Positions 1-6,468 of a stretch of 8,376 bases of DNA are shown here, piece after piece (position 1 is the stretch's first letter; every line of letters starts with the position of its first letter). The notes below the pieces were generated by a model. It saw only the letters and a program-made list of their open reading frames with translations. It was not told the origin of the DNA and ran no database searches. The stretch is taken from assembly GCA_031257455.1 (NCBI GenBank), contig JAIROQ010000037.1:1-8376 (forward strand), in the 5' to 3' direction. The position numbers and the translations under genes were made by a program. The DNA comes from Prevotellaceae bacterium. Its GTDB lineage: Bacteria; Bacteroidota; Bacteroidia; Bacteroidales; UBA932.

Positions 1-54
1 TTTCCACGATGCACCGGCAGTATGCCGCGCGAAAGGCAGGGAGATGCGTTGTAT

Positions 55-105
55 CCCCGTGCTTACGCACGGGGTTATTCACATTGCGCCCCTTCGGGGC
101 TTTTT
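55..105 (+). repeat. REP-like double palindrome, terminator-like at its end
   Basis: Two GC-rich hairpins lie close together. The first has an 8-bp perfect stem, CCCCGTGC (55-62) with GCACGGGG (67-74), and loop TTAC. The second has a 5-bp stem, GCCCC (88-92) with GGGGC (96-100), followed by five T (101-105), so it could also act as a rho-independent terminator for whatever lies upstream. The linker GGGGTTATTCAC (71-82) recurs inverted at 7867-7878 beside a second GCCCC/GGGGC hairpin, which argues for a dispersed repeat family. Calling it REP-like is inference; no associated transposase is visible here. Confidence 0.6.
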
Positions 106-112
106 AGTTGAA

Positions 113-161
113 AATGGAGAGTGGAGAGTTGAAAATGGCGACAAGCGCACTGGCGCAAGCC
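113..161 (+). repeat. Short AATGGAG-type array and GC-rich linker
   Basis: Two 7-base units (AATGGAG, AGTGGAG, 113-126) are followed by GTTGAAAA and then a GC-rich linker at 136-161 that begins TGGCGACAAGCGCAC and ends GCAAGCC. The linker reappears with a few changes at 7777-7802, where it follows TTGAAAA units but leads into a different downstream array. A related inverted version lies at 6403-6427. These are parts of the modular intergenic repeats described in the findings. Confidence 0.7.
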
Positions 162-209
162 AAATCTGTAAATCTGTAAATCCGTAAATCTGTCAATCTG
201 TCAATCTGT
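162..209 (+). repeat. Octamer tandem array, AAATCTGT x6
   Basis: Six 8-base units in a row: AAATCTGT twice, AAATCCGT once, AAATCTGT once, CAATCTGT twice. A run of three units including the AAATCCGT variant (170-193) is identical to 2810-2833, ahead of the HAD gene. The unit contains TAA and its period is not a multiple of three, so the array cannot be coding. Confidence 0.9.
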
Positions 210-250
210 AATTAGTCACATTAGCACATTAAAAAATTAGCACATTAATT
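210..250 (+). repeat. TTAGCACA-type repeat ending at the permease promoter
   Basis: Repeated words ATTAGTCAC and ATTAGCAC lie just upstream of the permease -7 box. The 21 bases at 210-230 are identical to 7821-7841 and are the reverse complement of 7425-7445. The related ATTAGCACATTAATT follows at 236-250. The array occupies the place where a -33 promoter element would be expected. Confidence 0.85.
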
Positions 251-252
251 CG

Positions 253-260
253 TATCTTTG
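253..260 (+). promoter_or_regulatory. Bacteroidota -7 box (TATCTTTG) for the LPS permease
   Basis: TATCTTTG matches the Bacteroidota -7 consensus TAnnTTTG. It lies 21 bases upstream of the chosen ATG at 282, which implies a very short 5' leader. No clear TTTG -33 box is seen; that region lies in the repeat array. Confidence 0.6.
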
Positions 261-281
261 TCCGGCAAAATATATAAAACG

Positions 282-1367
282 ATGTTCCGACCACTTATTC
301 TTGACCGGTATATTATCAGGAAATTCATAGGCACCTACCTGTTTTCGCTGGCGTTGATTGCGGTGGTGATAATTATTTTTGACGTCAGCGAGAAAATACA
401 AAACTTCGTGGAAAAAGAAGCGCCCCTGCGGGCTATCGTCTTTGATTATTACCTTAATTTCATTCCGTATCTCGTTAATATGTTCAGCTCGCTGTTTGTG
501 TTTATCACCGTTATTTTGTTTACTTCACAGATGGCGTCCCACAGCGAAATTATTGCCATTCTCTCCGGCGGCATGAGTTTCCGGCGGTTGATGTATCCCT
601 ATTTTATTTCCGCCACTTTCATTTGCGCGCTCAGTCTTGTGTTGAATTTATTTGTTATTCCGCCGGCGAATGCCAAGCGATTGGCGTTTGAGGAACAGTA
701 TGTCGTATCGCCGTTTTACAATGCCAACAGGAATATGCACTTTCAGGTAGATACCGGCACATTTGTGTATATGGAATCTTTTATCACATGGAATAACACT
801 GCCCAGCAATTTTCCATAGAGAAATTTTCAGACAATAAATTACTGTCGAAAATTTCTGCCGGCAGCGCCAAATGGGACGAAGAAAAGAAAATCTGGAAAC
901 TCTCCAAGTATGTAAAACGCACGTTGAAGGACGAGGGGGAAACAGTCGAACGCGGCGAGGAAATGGAAATGGCCATTAATCTGGATGCGGCAGACCTGAA
1001 GCGCCGCCAAAATTTTACCGAATCAATGGACTATACGGAATTGAATGACTACATTGCTTTACTGAAACAGCGCGGCGACAAGAGTATCAAGTATGCGTTG
1101 ATACAAAAAAATACGCGTATTGCCGTGCCGTTTTCCGCATTTATCCTCACCCTGATTGGCGTGTCGCTGTCGTCCCGCAAGGTACGCGGCGGTATCGGGT
1201 TAAAAATAGGCATCGGACTGGCATTAAGTTTTTCCTATATCCTTTTCCTTCGTTTCAGCGAAATGTTTGTGCATTCCGGCTTTTTGCCGCCCACCATTGC
1301 ATTGTGGACGCCGAATATTTTATATGCCATTGTCGCCATCCTGCTTTACCGGATAGCGCCGAAATGA
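282..1367 (+). CDS. LptF/LptG-family LPS export permease (YjgP/YjgQ)
   Basis: This is an inner-membrane permease of the LptB2FG transporter, which lifts lipopolysaccharide out of the inner membrane for passage to the outer membrane. At 361 aa it has the family's usual size. Hydrophobic segments at roughly 16-34, 62-83 and 105-127 precede a polar periplasmic region (about 130-275, the beta-jellyroll position), and three more lie at about 279-297, 303-326 and 338-357. Residues 88-100 (SEIIAILSGGMSF) match the cytoplasmic coupling helix that contacts LptB; a Gly-rich RGGIGLKIGIG stretch follows the fourth segment. ATG at 282 was chosen because the in-frame TTG at 258 lies inside the promoter box. 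LptF and LptG cannot be told apart with certainty; the short length and N-terminus fit LptG better. The leader is A-rich with no Shine-Dalgarno sequence. Confidence 0.9.
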   Translation: MFRPLILDRYIIRKFIGTYLFSLALIAVVIIIFDVSEKIQNFVEKEAPLRAIVFDYYLNFIPYLVNMFSSLFVFITVILFTSQMASHSEIIAILSGGMSFRRLMYPYFISATFICALSLVLNLFVIPPANAKRLAFEEQYVVSPFYNANRNMHFQVDTGTFVYMESFITWNNTAQQFSIEKFSDNKLLSKISAGSAKWDEEKKIWKLSKYVKRTLKDEGETVERGEEMEMAINLDAADLKRRQNFTESMDYTELNDYIALLKQRGDKSIKYALIQKNTRIAVPFSAFILTLIGVSLSSRKVRGGIGLKIGIGLALSFSYILFLRFSEMFVHSGFLPPTIALWTPNILYAIVAILLYRIAPK

Positions 1368-1408
1368 ATGGAGAATGGAGAATGGAGAGTGGAGAATGGA
1401 GAATGGAG
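1367..1408 (+). repeat. Heptamer tandem array, AATGGAG x6
   Basis: Six 7-base units (AATGGAG, the fourth AGTGGAG) begin on the last base of the permease stop codon. A short GC-rich spacer (CGCCCGGATG, 1409-1418) separates them from the next array. The pair AATGGAG-AGTGGAG also occurs at 113-126. Confidence 0.92.
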
Positions 1409-1418
1409 CGCCCGGATG

Positions 1419-1481
1419 CATAACTCATAATTCATAATTCATAACTCATAATTCATAACTCATAACTCATAACTTATAACT
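1419..1481 (+). repeat. Heptamer tandem array, CATAACT/CATAATT x9
   Basis: Nine consecutive 7-base units alternate irregularly between CATAACT and CATAATT, ending with TATAACT. The array stops ten bases before the M64 peptidase start codon, so it must form most of any leader or promoter of that gene. Each unit contains TAA, so all three forward frames are closed. Confidence 0.92.
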
Positions 1482-1491
1482 CGCTTCCTGC

Positions 1492-2763
1492 ATGAAAAAA
1501 ATTTTTACAATCCTCTTGTTCCTGTTTGCGCAGAGCCTTTTTGCGCAATCGTTTCAAACCTCTTTCGACACGACTCGTTTGCGTGTGGATTTGGTTTTTG
1601 CCGGCAATGCCGAACAGCAGTCCGTCTATTTTTCCGGCCTCCACAAAGAGCCGCAGTGGGGCGGCTCGCAGACGAATCTGATAGACCCGTTCGATTACGG
1701 CGAATATTGCTACAAGGTTTTTTCGCCGGAGAACCGGCTGATTTTTTCACGCGGTTTCAGTTCGCTGTTCTATGAATGGCGCACGACCGAAGAAGCAAAA
1801 AGCCTCTCGCGGGCGCATCCTTTCTCATTGCTTTTGCCCATGCCGAAGCATGAAGTACGGCTGGAAATATACGAACGCGTGAAGAAAACAAATGAATGGC
1901 GTTTATTATTTACCGCCAAAATCCATCCGTCCGATAAGCAAATCAAGCAGGATGCGCCGGCGTCTGTTGCGGTAACGGCTTTATTGCATCAGGGGCATCC
2001 GTCCCGGAAGGTAGATGTGGCGCTCCTTGCCGAAGGATATACGGCCGGCGAAATGGAAAAATTCCGCGCTGATGCGGCGCGTTTCATGGATTACCTGTTT
2101 GCGGTAGAGCCGTTCGCCTCGCATCGCGGCGATTTTAATTTCTGGACGGTGGAAGCGGTATCGGAAGCCTCCGGCCCCGACATTCCCCATGAGGGAATAT
2201 GGAAAAATACCGCAGCCGATGCCGGGTTCTATACTTTCGGCATCGACCGTTACCTGACTGCGCCCAATCATACGCAGCTGTGCGCACTGGCATGGAATAC
2301 GCCCTACGATATACTCTATGTGCTGGTGAATACCGAAAAATATGGCGGCGGCGGAATTTATAATTTTTATGGATTAAGCATGTCCGACCATCCATTGGCG
2401 AAAGATGTTTTTCCGCATGAATTTGGTCATACATTCGCCGGCTTGGCCGATGAATATTATACTTCCGAAGTGGCTTATCAGGATTTTTACGATTTCGGAA
2501 CAGAGCCATGGGAGCCGAATTTAACTACATTGGTTGATTTCGATAAAAAATGGCGCGACCTGATGGACGAAGATACGCCCGTACCAACGCCCAATACCGC
2601 TGCGTATGCCAATACGGTGGGGGTTTTTGAAGGCGGCGGTTATATCAGTAAGGGCATTTTCCGTCCGGCACTGGACTGCCGTATGAAAAGCAATACCACC
2701 AAAGGTTTTTGTCCCGTCTGCCACCGCGCCATTGTAAAAATGATTGAGACGTATTGCAGGTAG
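1492..2763 (+). CDS. Secreted M64-family (IgA peptidase-like) zinc metallopeptidase
   Basis: A 423-aa exported metallopeptidase. The N-terminus MKKIFTILLFLFAQSLFA is a signal peptide with likely cleavage after A18, before QSF. Residues about 20-150 match the beta-rich N-terminal domain usual in Bacteroidota M64 proteins; about 155-423 form the catalytic domain. The zinc site is HEFGHTFAGLADEY (309-322): H309 and H313 bind zinc, E310 is the general base, and D320 is the likely third ligand. A C-terminal CRMKSNTTKGFCPVCHRAI stretch (396-414) has Cys/His residues common in the family. M64 is founded on a clostridial IgA protease, but many Bacteroidota members have unknown substrates, so IgA cleavage should not be assumed. 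A lysine-rich start and a Sec signal support ATG at 1492. The gene sits alone between repeat arrays with no recognisable TAnnTTTG box. Confidence 0.9.
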   Translation: MKKIFTILLFLFAQSLFAQSFQTSFDTTRLRVDLVFAGNAEQQSVYFSGLHKEPQWGGSQTNLIDPFDYGEYCYKVFSPENRLIFSRGFSSLFYEWRTTEEAKSLSRAHPFSLLLPMPKHEVRLEIYERVKKTNEWRLLFTAKIHPSDKQIKQDAPASVAVTALLHQGHPSRKVDVALLAEGYTAGEMEKFRADAARFMDYLFAVEPFASHRGDFNFWTVEAVSEASGPDIPHEGIWKNTAADAGFYTFGIDRYLTAPNHTQLCALAWNTPYDILYVLVNTEKYGGGGIYNFYGLSMSDHPLAKDVFPHEFGHTFAGLADEYYTSEVAYQDFYDFGTEPWEPNLTTLVDFDKKWRDLMDEDTPVPTPNTAAYANTVGVFEGGGYISKGIFRPALDCRMKSNTTKGFCPVCHRAIVKMIETYCR

Positions 2764-2798
2764 TTGAAAATTGAAAATTGAAAATTGAAAGTTGAAAA
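2764..2798 (+). repeat. Heptamer tandem array, TTGAAAA x5
   Basis: Five 7-base units start right after the peptidase stop codon; the fourth is TTGAAAG. The 30 bases at 2771-2800 are identical to 7749-7778, including the position of the variant unit. The short linker TGCCTTAGCCC (2799-2809) joins this to the next array. Confidence 0.92.
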
Positions 2799-2809
2799 TG
2801 CCTTAGCCC

Positions 2810-2841
2810 AAATCTGTAAATCCGTAAATCTGTAAATCTGT
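2810..2841 (+). repeat. Octamer tandem array, AAATCTGT x4
   Basis: Four 8-base units, the second being AAATCCGT. It is the same array type as 162-209 and in both cases follows a linker ending AGCC. It ends 13 bases before the GTG start of the HAD gene. Confidence 0.9.
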
Positions 2842-2854
2842 AAATATAAAAATC

Positions 2855-3559
2855 GTGTTTTGGAAAAAACAAAAATATAAATTGCTGCTTTTTGACCTTG
2901 ATAATACATTGTGGGATTTTGAAACCAATGCCCGCGCAGCTATCCGCGATATGCTGGCGGAACAAAATTTGACGCGCATCCTTGCGGAGTTTGATGAATT
3001 TTATTGTTGTTACGAAATGCATAATCATCGTTTATGGATGGAATATGAAGCGGGCAACCTGAAAAAAGAAGACTTGCGTACGTTGCGTTTTCACTTTGCA
3101 CTGCAGGCGTTCGGGGTTGACAGTTATGAGCTGGCAAGGCATTGCGGGGAACAGTACATTGCCTTATGCCCGAAGAAAACCGCGCTTTTTCCCCATACCC
3201 TTACTACGCTGGATTACCTGCGTCCGAAATATAATATGGCTATTATCACCAACGGTTTTTCCGAAGTGCAACATGTCAAAATCGCTGCTTGCGGCTTGGA
3301 TAAATATTTCCAACGGATTTTTATTTCCGAAGAAGTAGGTTGCCCCAAGCCGGGAAGCGGCATTTTCCATGCGGCGGTAACGGCTTTTCACAGTACTAAA
3401 AAAGCCGCGCTGATGATTGGCGATAACTGGGAAAATGATATAGCCGGCGCAAAAAAATACGGTATCGACCAAGTCTATTATAATCCCCGCCGCATTCCCC
3501 ACGACCGGAAACCGACATTTGAAATTGAACGGATAGAACAGCTGAAAGCGTTTTTGTAA
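2855..3559 (+). CDS. HAD-superfamily hydrolase, YjjG/YfnB-like nucleotidase type
   Basis: A 234-aa cytoplasmic phosphatase of haloacid-dehalogenase subfamily IA. All four HAD motifs are visible: motif I DLDNT (14-18; D14 nucleophile, D16 acid/base), motif II T132 in IITNG, motif III K165 in CPKPG, and motif IV GDNWENDIAGAK (189-200; D190 and D195 for magnesium). The alpha-helical stretch between motif I and about residue 105 is the C1 cap that sets substrate choice. Overall pattern and length fit the YjjG/YfnB group, known in Escherichia coli for pyrimidine 5'-nucleotidase and house-cleaning activity; the substrate here is inferred only. No ATG precedes motif I, and GTG at 2855 is the only reasonable start after the stop at 2825. 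A C-terminal haloacid epoxide-type role is not excluded. The gene follows an octamer repeat with no clear promoter box. Confidence 0.87.
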   Translation: MFWKKQKYKLLLFDLDNTLWDFETNARAAIRDMLAEQNLTRILAEFDEFYCCYEMHNHRLWMEYEAGNLKKEDLRTLRFHFALQAFGVDSYELARHCGEQYIALCPKKTALFPHTLTTLDYLRPKYNMAIITNGFSEVQHVKIAACGLDKYFQRIFISEEVGCPKPGSGIFHAAVTAFHSTKKAALMIGDNWENDIAGAKKYGIDQVYYNPRRIPHDRKPTFEIERIEQLKAFL

Positions 3560-3632
3560 ATGCCCATAAATAATTTTCCCGCTTCATTCCCGAATATCTC
3601 TCTTCCCTCATCCCTATTCAATTTTTATTTTG

Positions 3633-3640
3633 TATTTTTG
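3633..3640 (+). promoter_or_regulatory. -7 box (TATTTTTG) close to the PD40/SPOR gene start
   Basis: TATTTTTG fits the TAnnTTTG consensus in an AT-rich stretch. It ends only four bases before the ATG at 3645, so transcription from it would start at or next to the start codon, giving a leaderless or nearly leaderless message. No clear -33 box. The rest of the 3560-3644 gap shows no repeat. Confidence 0.5.
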
Positions 3641-3644
3641 TTCC

Positions 3645-5606
3645 ATGAAAAAGATGCCAATATTTTTCCTGCTGGTTGTTTTACAAGGTTTAGCCTATCC
3701 TGTGGCGGCGCAAACCTTACCGGAGCAGCTTCACAAAGCGGAAGCATTGCGGTTGAATTACCAGTTTAAAGAGGCGGCGGCTATTTTTTCCACTATTGCC
3801 GAACAAAGCCGGGATTCCGTATTGCGCCAACAGGCCGCGCATCAATTACTGCTGTGCGAAAACGGGCAGGTGATGTTGCATTATATCGAAACGCCGGTGG
3901 TTACCGGAAAGAAAGTCGTGCCGGCCAATCAGTTTTTTAATTATTATACGACCGACCTGTCCGGCGAGTGGGCGCTGCTTCCGGCGGATTTATTGCAGGC
4001 GAAGACGGAAGATGCGCTTTCGCCCGTTTTTATTCCGGCCACAGACGCCAATGTACTTTACTTTGCTTCACAGGCCACCGGCGATTGGGATATTTATATG
4101 CTTCAACGTATCGAAGGCGAGCAATGGGCTGCGCCGGAACCTGTGGAAGCGATTAATACCACGTTTGACGAACGGTTTCCCTATGTAACGCCCGACAGGC
4201 AAACACTGTATTTCGCGTCCAACGGGCATTCGGGAATGGGCGGCTATGACCTCTTCAAAAGTACTTTCAATACGGCCACCCGGCAATGGAATACGCCGGA
4301 AAATATCGGTTTCCCGTATTCATCTCCTTTCGATGACTGGTTGTTTGTGCCGAATATCCATCACACCGAAGCGCTGTTTACTTCTTCACGCGAGCAGAAA
4401 GGCGATAGCCTCACGGTGTACCGCATCGCGTTGGAAGTAAACCCGACCAAGCAGCAGGGACGTTCGACACTGCAAATCCAACAAATTGCCAAACTGCAAC
4501 CGGTGAAAAATGAAGTACAGCCGGACGAAGAAGAAATACCCGGAGATAATCCGAATGACCAGTATCAGGCGTTGCACCGGATTTTGCAACAACAGCAGGT
4601 AAACGAAACATTAGTGCAAAACGATTTAACGTATATCCGCAAAATGTATGCACTGGTGGAAGACCCGGAAGAACGCGGAACGATACAAGAAAAAATAACC
4701 GACTACGAAAATGAGTTGCTGCAAATGCAGGCAAGCATCCGGCAGACGATGGAACGTATCCGAAAGATGGAAGCCGGTTTATTGGAGCAGGGTATTGTTC
4801 CCGAATATACGCCTGCCGTGCCGGCGGCGTCTTCGCTGACCGGAACGCCGCCGGTAGTGCCGCGCTCCCTGTCCTTCAGGCCTGCCGTAGTATTTCCCGC
4901 GAAACATATTTTGCCGCCTCCGCTGCCGCCATCTACGGAAGAAGAAGAAAAATATATTTTCAAAATCGGAAAAACTTCACACATATTTACCAGTCCCCCG
5001 GCAACCGCCGGGCTGGTTTACCGGATACAGATAGGCTCTTTCTCGCGCAAGCTGCCGGAAAAGGAACTGAAAGGACTTTCGCCCGTGTTCATATACCCGG
5101 TAAAAAGGTTATTCACCCATTGCGTGGGGCAGTTCGGTACTTACAAAGAGGTGAGCGAGGCATTGCCGGAGGTTAAAAAGCAAGGCTTCCGGGATGCTAT
5201 CATCATTGCGATGATTGACGGGAAAAAAACGCCGGTGAAAACAGCACGCGGATACGAAAGCAAACATAAACCGCCGTTGCAGTCGCAATCACAGTTGCAG
5301 TCACAGCCGCAGTCGCTGGCTACCACTGCGGCTGCCACCGCTACTGCGGCTGTCACTGCCGCTACGACTGTCACGGCCGCTGCCGCTACGACTGCTACTG
5401 TGTACCATGTAATATTGGGCGAGTATCCTGAAAAATTGCCGCAGGAATTGCAGCAGGCCGTGCAACAGCATACGGCTAAAGACATCATCAAAAATTCATC
5501 GAAAGGAAAAACTATATATATTGTAGGCCCCTTTGCGACTTCCGCCGATGCGGAAAAGCTACAGGCGCAACTGAAAACAAAGGGATTTGAAGTAACTATC
5601 GAATAA
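3645..5606 (+). CDS. Exported PD40-repeat protein with coiled coil and two SPOR-like domains
   Basis: A 653-aa envelope protein of unknown precise role. ATG at 3645 gives a signal peptide (MKKMPIFFLLVVLQGLAYPV, cleavage about A22/Q23); the TTG at 3630 lies in the promoter box. A helical TPR-like stretch (about 28-70) leads into PD40 beta-propeller-like repeats, with YFAS motifs at 139-142 and 189-192 and a diverged blade near 228-250. A charged linker and a predicted coiled coil (about 305-382) are followed by a proline-rich segment (385-430). A SPOR-like module starts YRIQIGSFS (459-467) and runs to about 525. A Q/S- then A/T-rich linker (545-586) joins a second SPOR-like module (587-653) containing VYHVILGEY and YIVGPFATSADAEKLQAQL. 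SPOR domains bind denuded peptidoglycan, so attachment to the cell wall is likely. PD40 plus envelope-binding domains recall OmpA/gliding-associated proteins, but there is no OmpA domain. Confidence 0.82.
   Translation: MKKMPIFFLLVVLQGLAYPVAAQTLPEQLHKAEALRLNYQFKEAAAIFSTIAEQSRDSVLRQQAAHQLLLCENGQVMLHYIETPVVTGKKVVPANQFFNYYTTDLSGEWALLPADLLQAKTEDALSPVFIPATDANVLYFASQATGDWDIYMLQRIEGEQWAAPEPVEAINTTFDERFPYVTPDRQTLYFASNGHSGMGGYDLFKSTFNTATRQWNTPENIGFPYSSPFDDWLFVPNIHHTEALFTSSREQKGDSLTVYRIALEVNPTKQQGRSTLQIQQIAKLQPVKNEVQPDEEEIPGDNPNDQYQALHRILQQQQVNETLVQNDLTYIRKMYALVEDPEERGTIQEKITDYENELLQMQASIRQTMERIRKMEAGLLEQGIVPEYTPAVPAASSLTGTPPVVPRSLSFRPAVVFPAKHILPPPLPPSTEEEEKYIFKIGKTSHIFTSPPATAGLVYRIQIGSFSRKLPEKELKGLSPVFIYPVKRLFTHCVGQFGTYKEVSEALPEVKKQGFRDAIIIAMIDGKKTPVKTARGYESKHKPPLQSQSQLQSQPQSLATTAAATATAAVTAATTVTAAAATTATVYHVILGEYPEKLPQELQQAVQQHTAKDIIKNSSKGKTIYIVGPFATSADAEKLQAQLKTKGFEVTIE
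5280..5394 (+). repeat. Low-complexity coding repeat in the inter-SPOR linker
   Basis: Within the SPOR gene, CAR-TCR type codon pairs (5280-5315) encode alternating Gln-Ser. An Ala/Thr/Val tract follows, with internal DNA repeats: ACTGCGGCTG at 5325-5334 and 5343-5352, and GCCGCTACGACTG at 5358-5370 and 5382-5394. The pattern looks like local duplication that keeps the reading frame, and it is unlike the intergenic 7/8-base arrays. Confidence 0.8.
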
Positions 5607-6354
5607 GGGGAATATTCCTTCTCCTGAATTCCGCACACAAAATAGCCGTGCTTACCGCGACATTCAACGATTCGGAGGTATTAGCGCCTGCGGGAAACGG
5701 CGGGATAAACAACCGCTCGGAAATCGCTTCGGCAGTTTCCGGCGAAATGCCGTTGCCTTCGTTGCCTACAACCACCACGCCGCCGGGCGTGAGTTGTTTT
5801 TGATAAATATTGTCGCCGTCTATAAATGCGCCATAGACGGCGGTTGATTTTTTCGCCTGTTGTAAAAATTCCGGTAATTCCGTATAATGTACCTGTACGC
5901 GGAAAATAGCGCCCATAGTAGCCTGTATGACTTTTGGATTATAACAGTCTGCCGTGCCGGGCGAGCATACCACGCGCCGGATACCGAACCAGTCGGCCAG
6001 CCGGATGATAGTGCCTACATTCCCGGGGTCTTGAATATGGTCGAGCGCCAGCAATAACTCGTCCGGAGCGGGCGGGGGGAATGACGCCGCTGCCGGTTTT
6101 TCCACTACCGCCAGCACGGAAGGCGGCGTTTTCAACGCGCTCAATCGCGCCATAGTCGCGGCATTCACCTGTTCGACCAAATGTCCCGTCACGGGGAAAT
6201 CCAATGGTTGGGCGGCAATAATCCGGCGTGTAATAAAGGCCGAATGCACCAGTTCTTCGACCATCTTTTTCCCCTCTACCACAAATACGCCGTATTCATC
6301 GCGAATTTTCTTCTGCGAAAGCGATTTTATCCATTTAATTTCCGCTACGGTCAT
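5596..6354 (-). CDS. SpoU/TrmH-family RNA 2'-O-methyltransferase
   Basis: A 252-aa S-adenosylmethionine-dependent methyltransferase with the SPOUT knot fold, expected to 2'-O-methylate a ribose in tRNA or rRNA. The N-terminal substrate-binding domain contains FVVEGKKMVEEL (24-35). The three SpoU motifs are clear: motif 1 DHIQDPGNVGTIIRLA (105-120, with N112 and R118), motif 2 VVVGNEGNGIS (194-204), and motif 3 SESLNVAVSTAILCAEF (227-243). The target nucleotide cannot be read from the sequence; TrmH, RlmB and TsnR-like members share these motifs. The start MTVAEIKWIKSL matches the usual start of Bacteroidota members, and seven C lie directly before the ATG. Its end overlaps the stop of the convergent SPOR gene by 11 bases. 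It lies 109 bases downstream of yicC on the same strand, so it may be read from the yicC promoter through two repeat arrays. Confidence 0.93.
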   Translation of the reverse strand: MTVAEIKWIKSLSQKKIRDEYGVFVVEGKKMVEELVHSAFITRRIIAAQPLDFPVTGHLVEQVNAATMARLSALKTPPSVLAVVEKPAAASFPPPAPDELLLALDHIQDPGNVGTIIRLADWFGIRRVVCSPGTADCYNPKVIQATMGAIFRVQVHYTELPEFLQQAKKSTAVYGAFIDGDNIYQKQLTPGGVVVVGNEGNGISPETAEAISERLFIPPFPAGANTSESLNVAVSTAILCAEFRRRNIPLIR

Positions 6355-6361
6355 GGGGGGG
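6355..6361 (-). other. C7 tract directly before the methyltransferase ATG
   Basis: On the coding strand seven C precede the start codon without a gap, in the place where an A-rich leader is normal for Bacteroidota. The tract adjoins a heptamer array. Such homopolymers can change length by slippage, but this one lies outside the reading frame, so any effect would be on initiation. Confidence 0.75.
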
Positions 6362-6402
6362 AAGTATGAGGTATGAAGTATGAGGTATGAGGTATGAAGT
6401 AT
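6361..6402 (+). repeat. Heptamer tandem array, GAAGTAT/GAGGTAT x6
   Basis: Six 7-base units alternate between GAAGTAT and GAGGTAT, ending in ATGC. The array is the reverse complement type of the CTCATAC array at 7558-7599. It lies in the leader of the methyltransferase gene. Confidence 0.92.
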
Positions 6403-6468
6403 GCTAACGTTGGTGTGCTTGTCGCGACTTACAACTTACAACTTACAACTTATAACTTACAACTTATA
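6403..6468 (+). repeat. Linker plus heptamer array ACTTACA/ACTTATA x6
   Basis: A GC-rich linker (6403-6427) read on the reverse strand contains CGCGACAAGCACAC, close to CGACAAGCGCAC at 139-150. It is followed by six 7-base units (6427-6468), ACTTACA or ACTTATA. The last unit covers the stop codon of yicC (6464-6466), so the repeat supplies the TAA. Confidence 0.88.

Noticed and set aside
22..111. A 29-codon frame (reads ...YPRAYARGYSHCAPSG...) across the REP-like hairpins
   Set aside because: It is formed by palindromic repeat DNA, is very short and has no independent support; the frame is also open to the left edge, so an upstream gene end cannot be excluded.
258..281. TTG start giving eight extra residues on the permease
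   Set aside because: The TTG is part of the TATCTTTG promoter box; ATG at 282 gives the usual family N-terminus.
1492..2763. Specific IgA protease
   Set aside because: Only the M64 family and zinc site can be seen; substrate specificity cannot be inferred.
2645..3028. Overlapping reverse frames around the M64/HAD gap
   Set aside because: They cross two tandem arrays and the ends of two well-supported forward genes and show no family features.
3630..3644. TTG start giving five extra residues on the PD40/SPOR protein
   Set aside because: It lies in the -7 box, and the ATG at 3645 gives a clean signal peptide.
5141..5638. 165-codon reverse frame rich in Ala, Val and Cys opposite the SPOR gene
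   Set aside because: It is a shadow of the repetitive linker codons in the forward gene, which has a signal peptide and domains.
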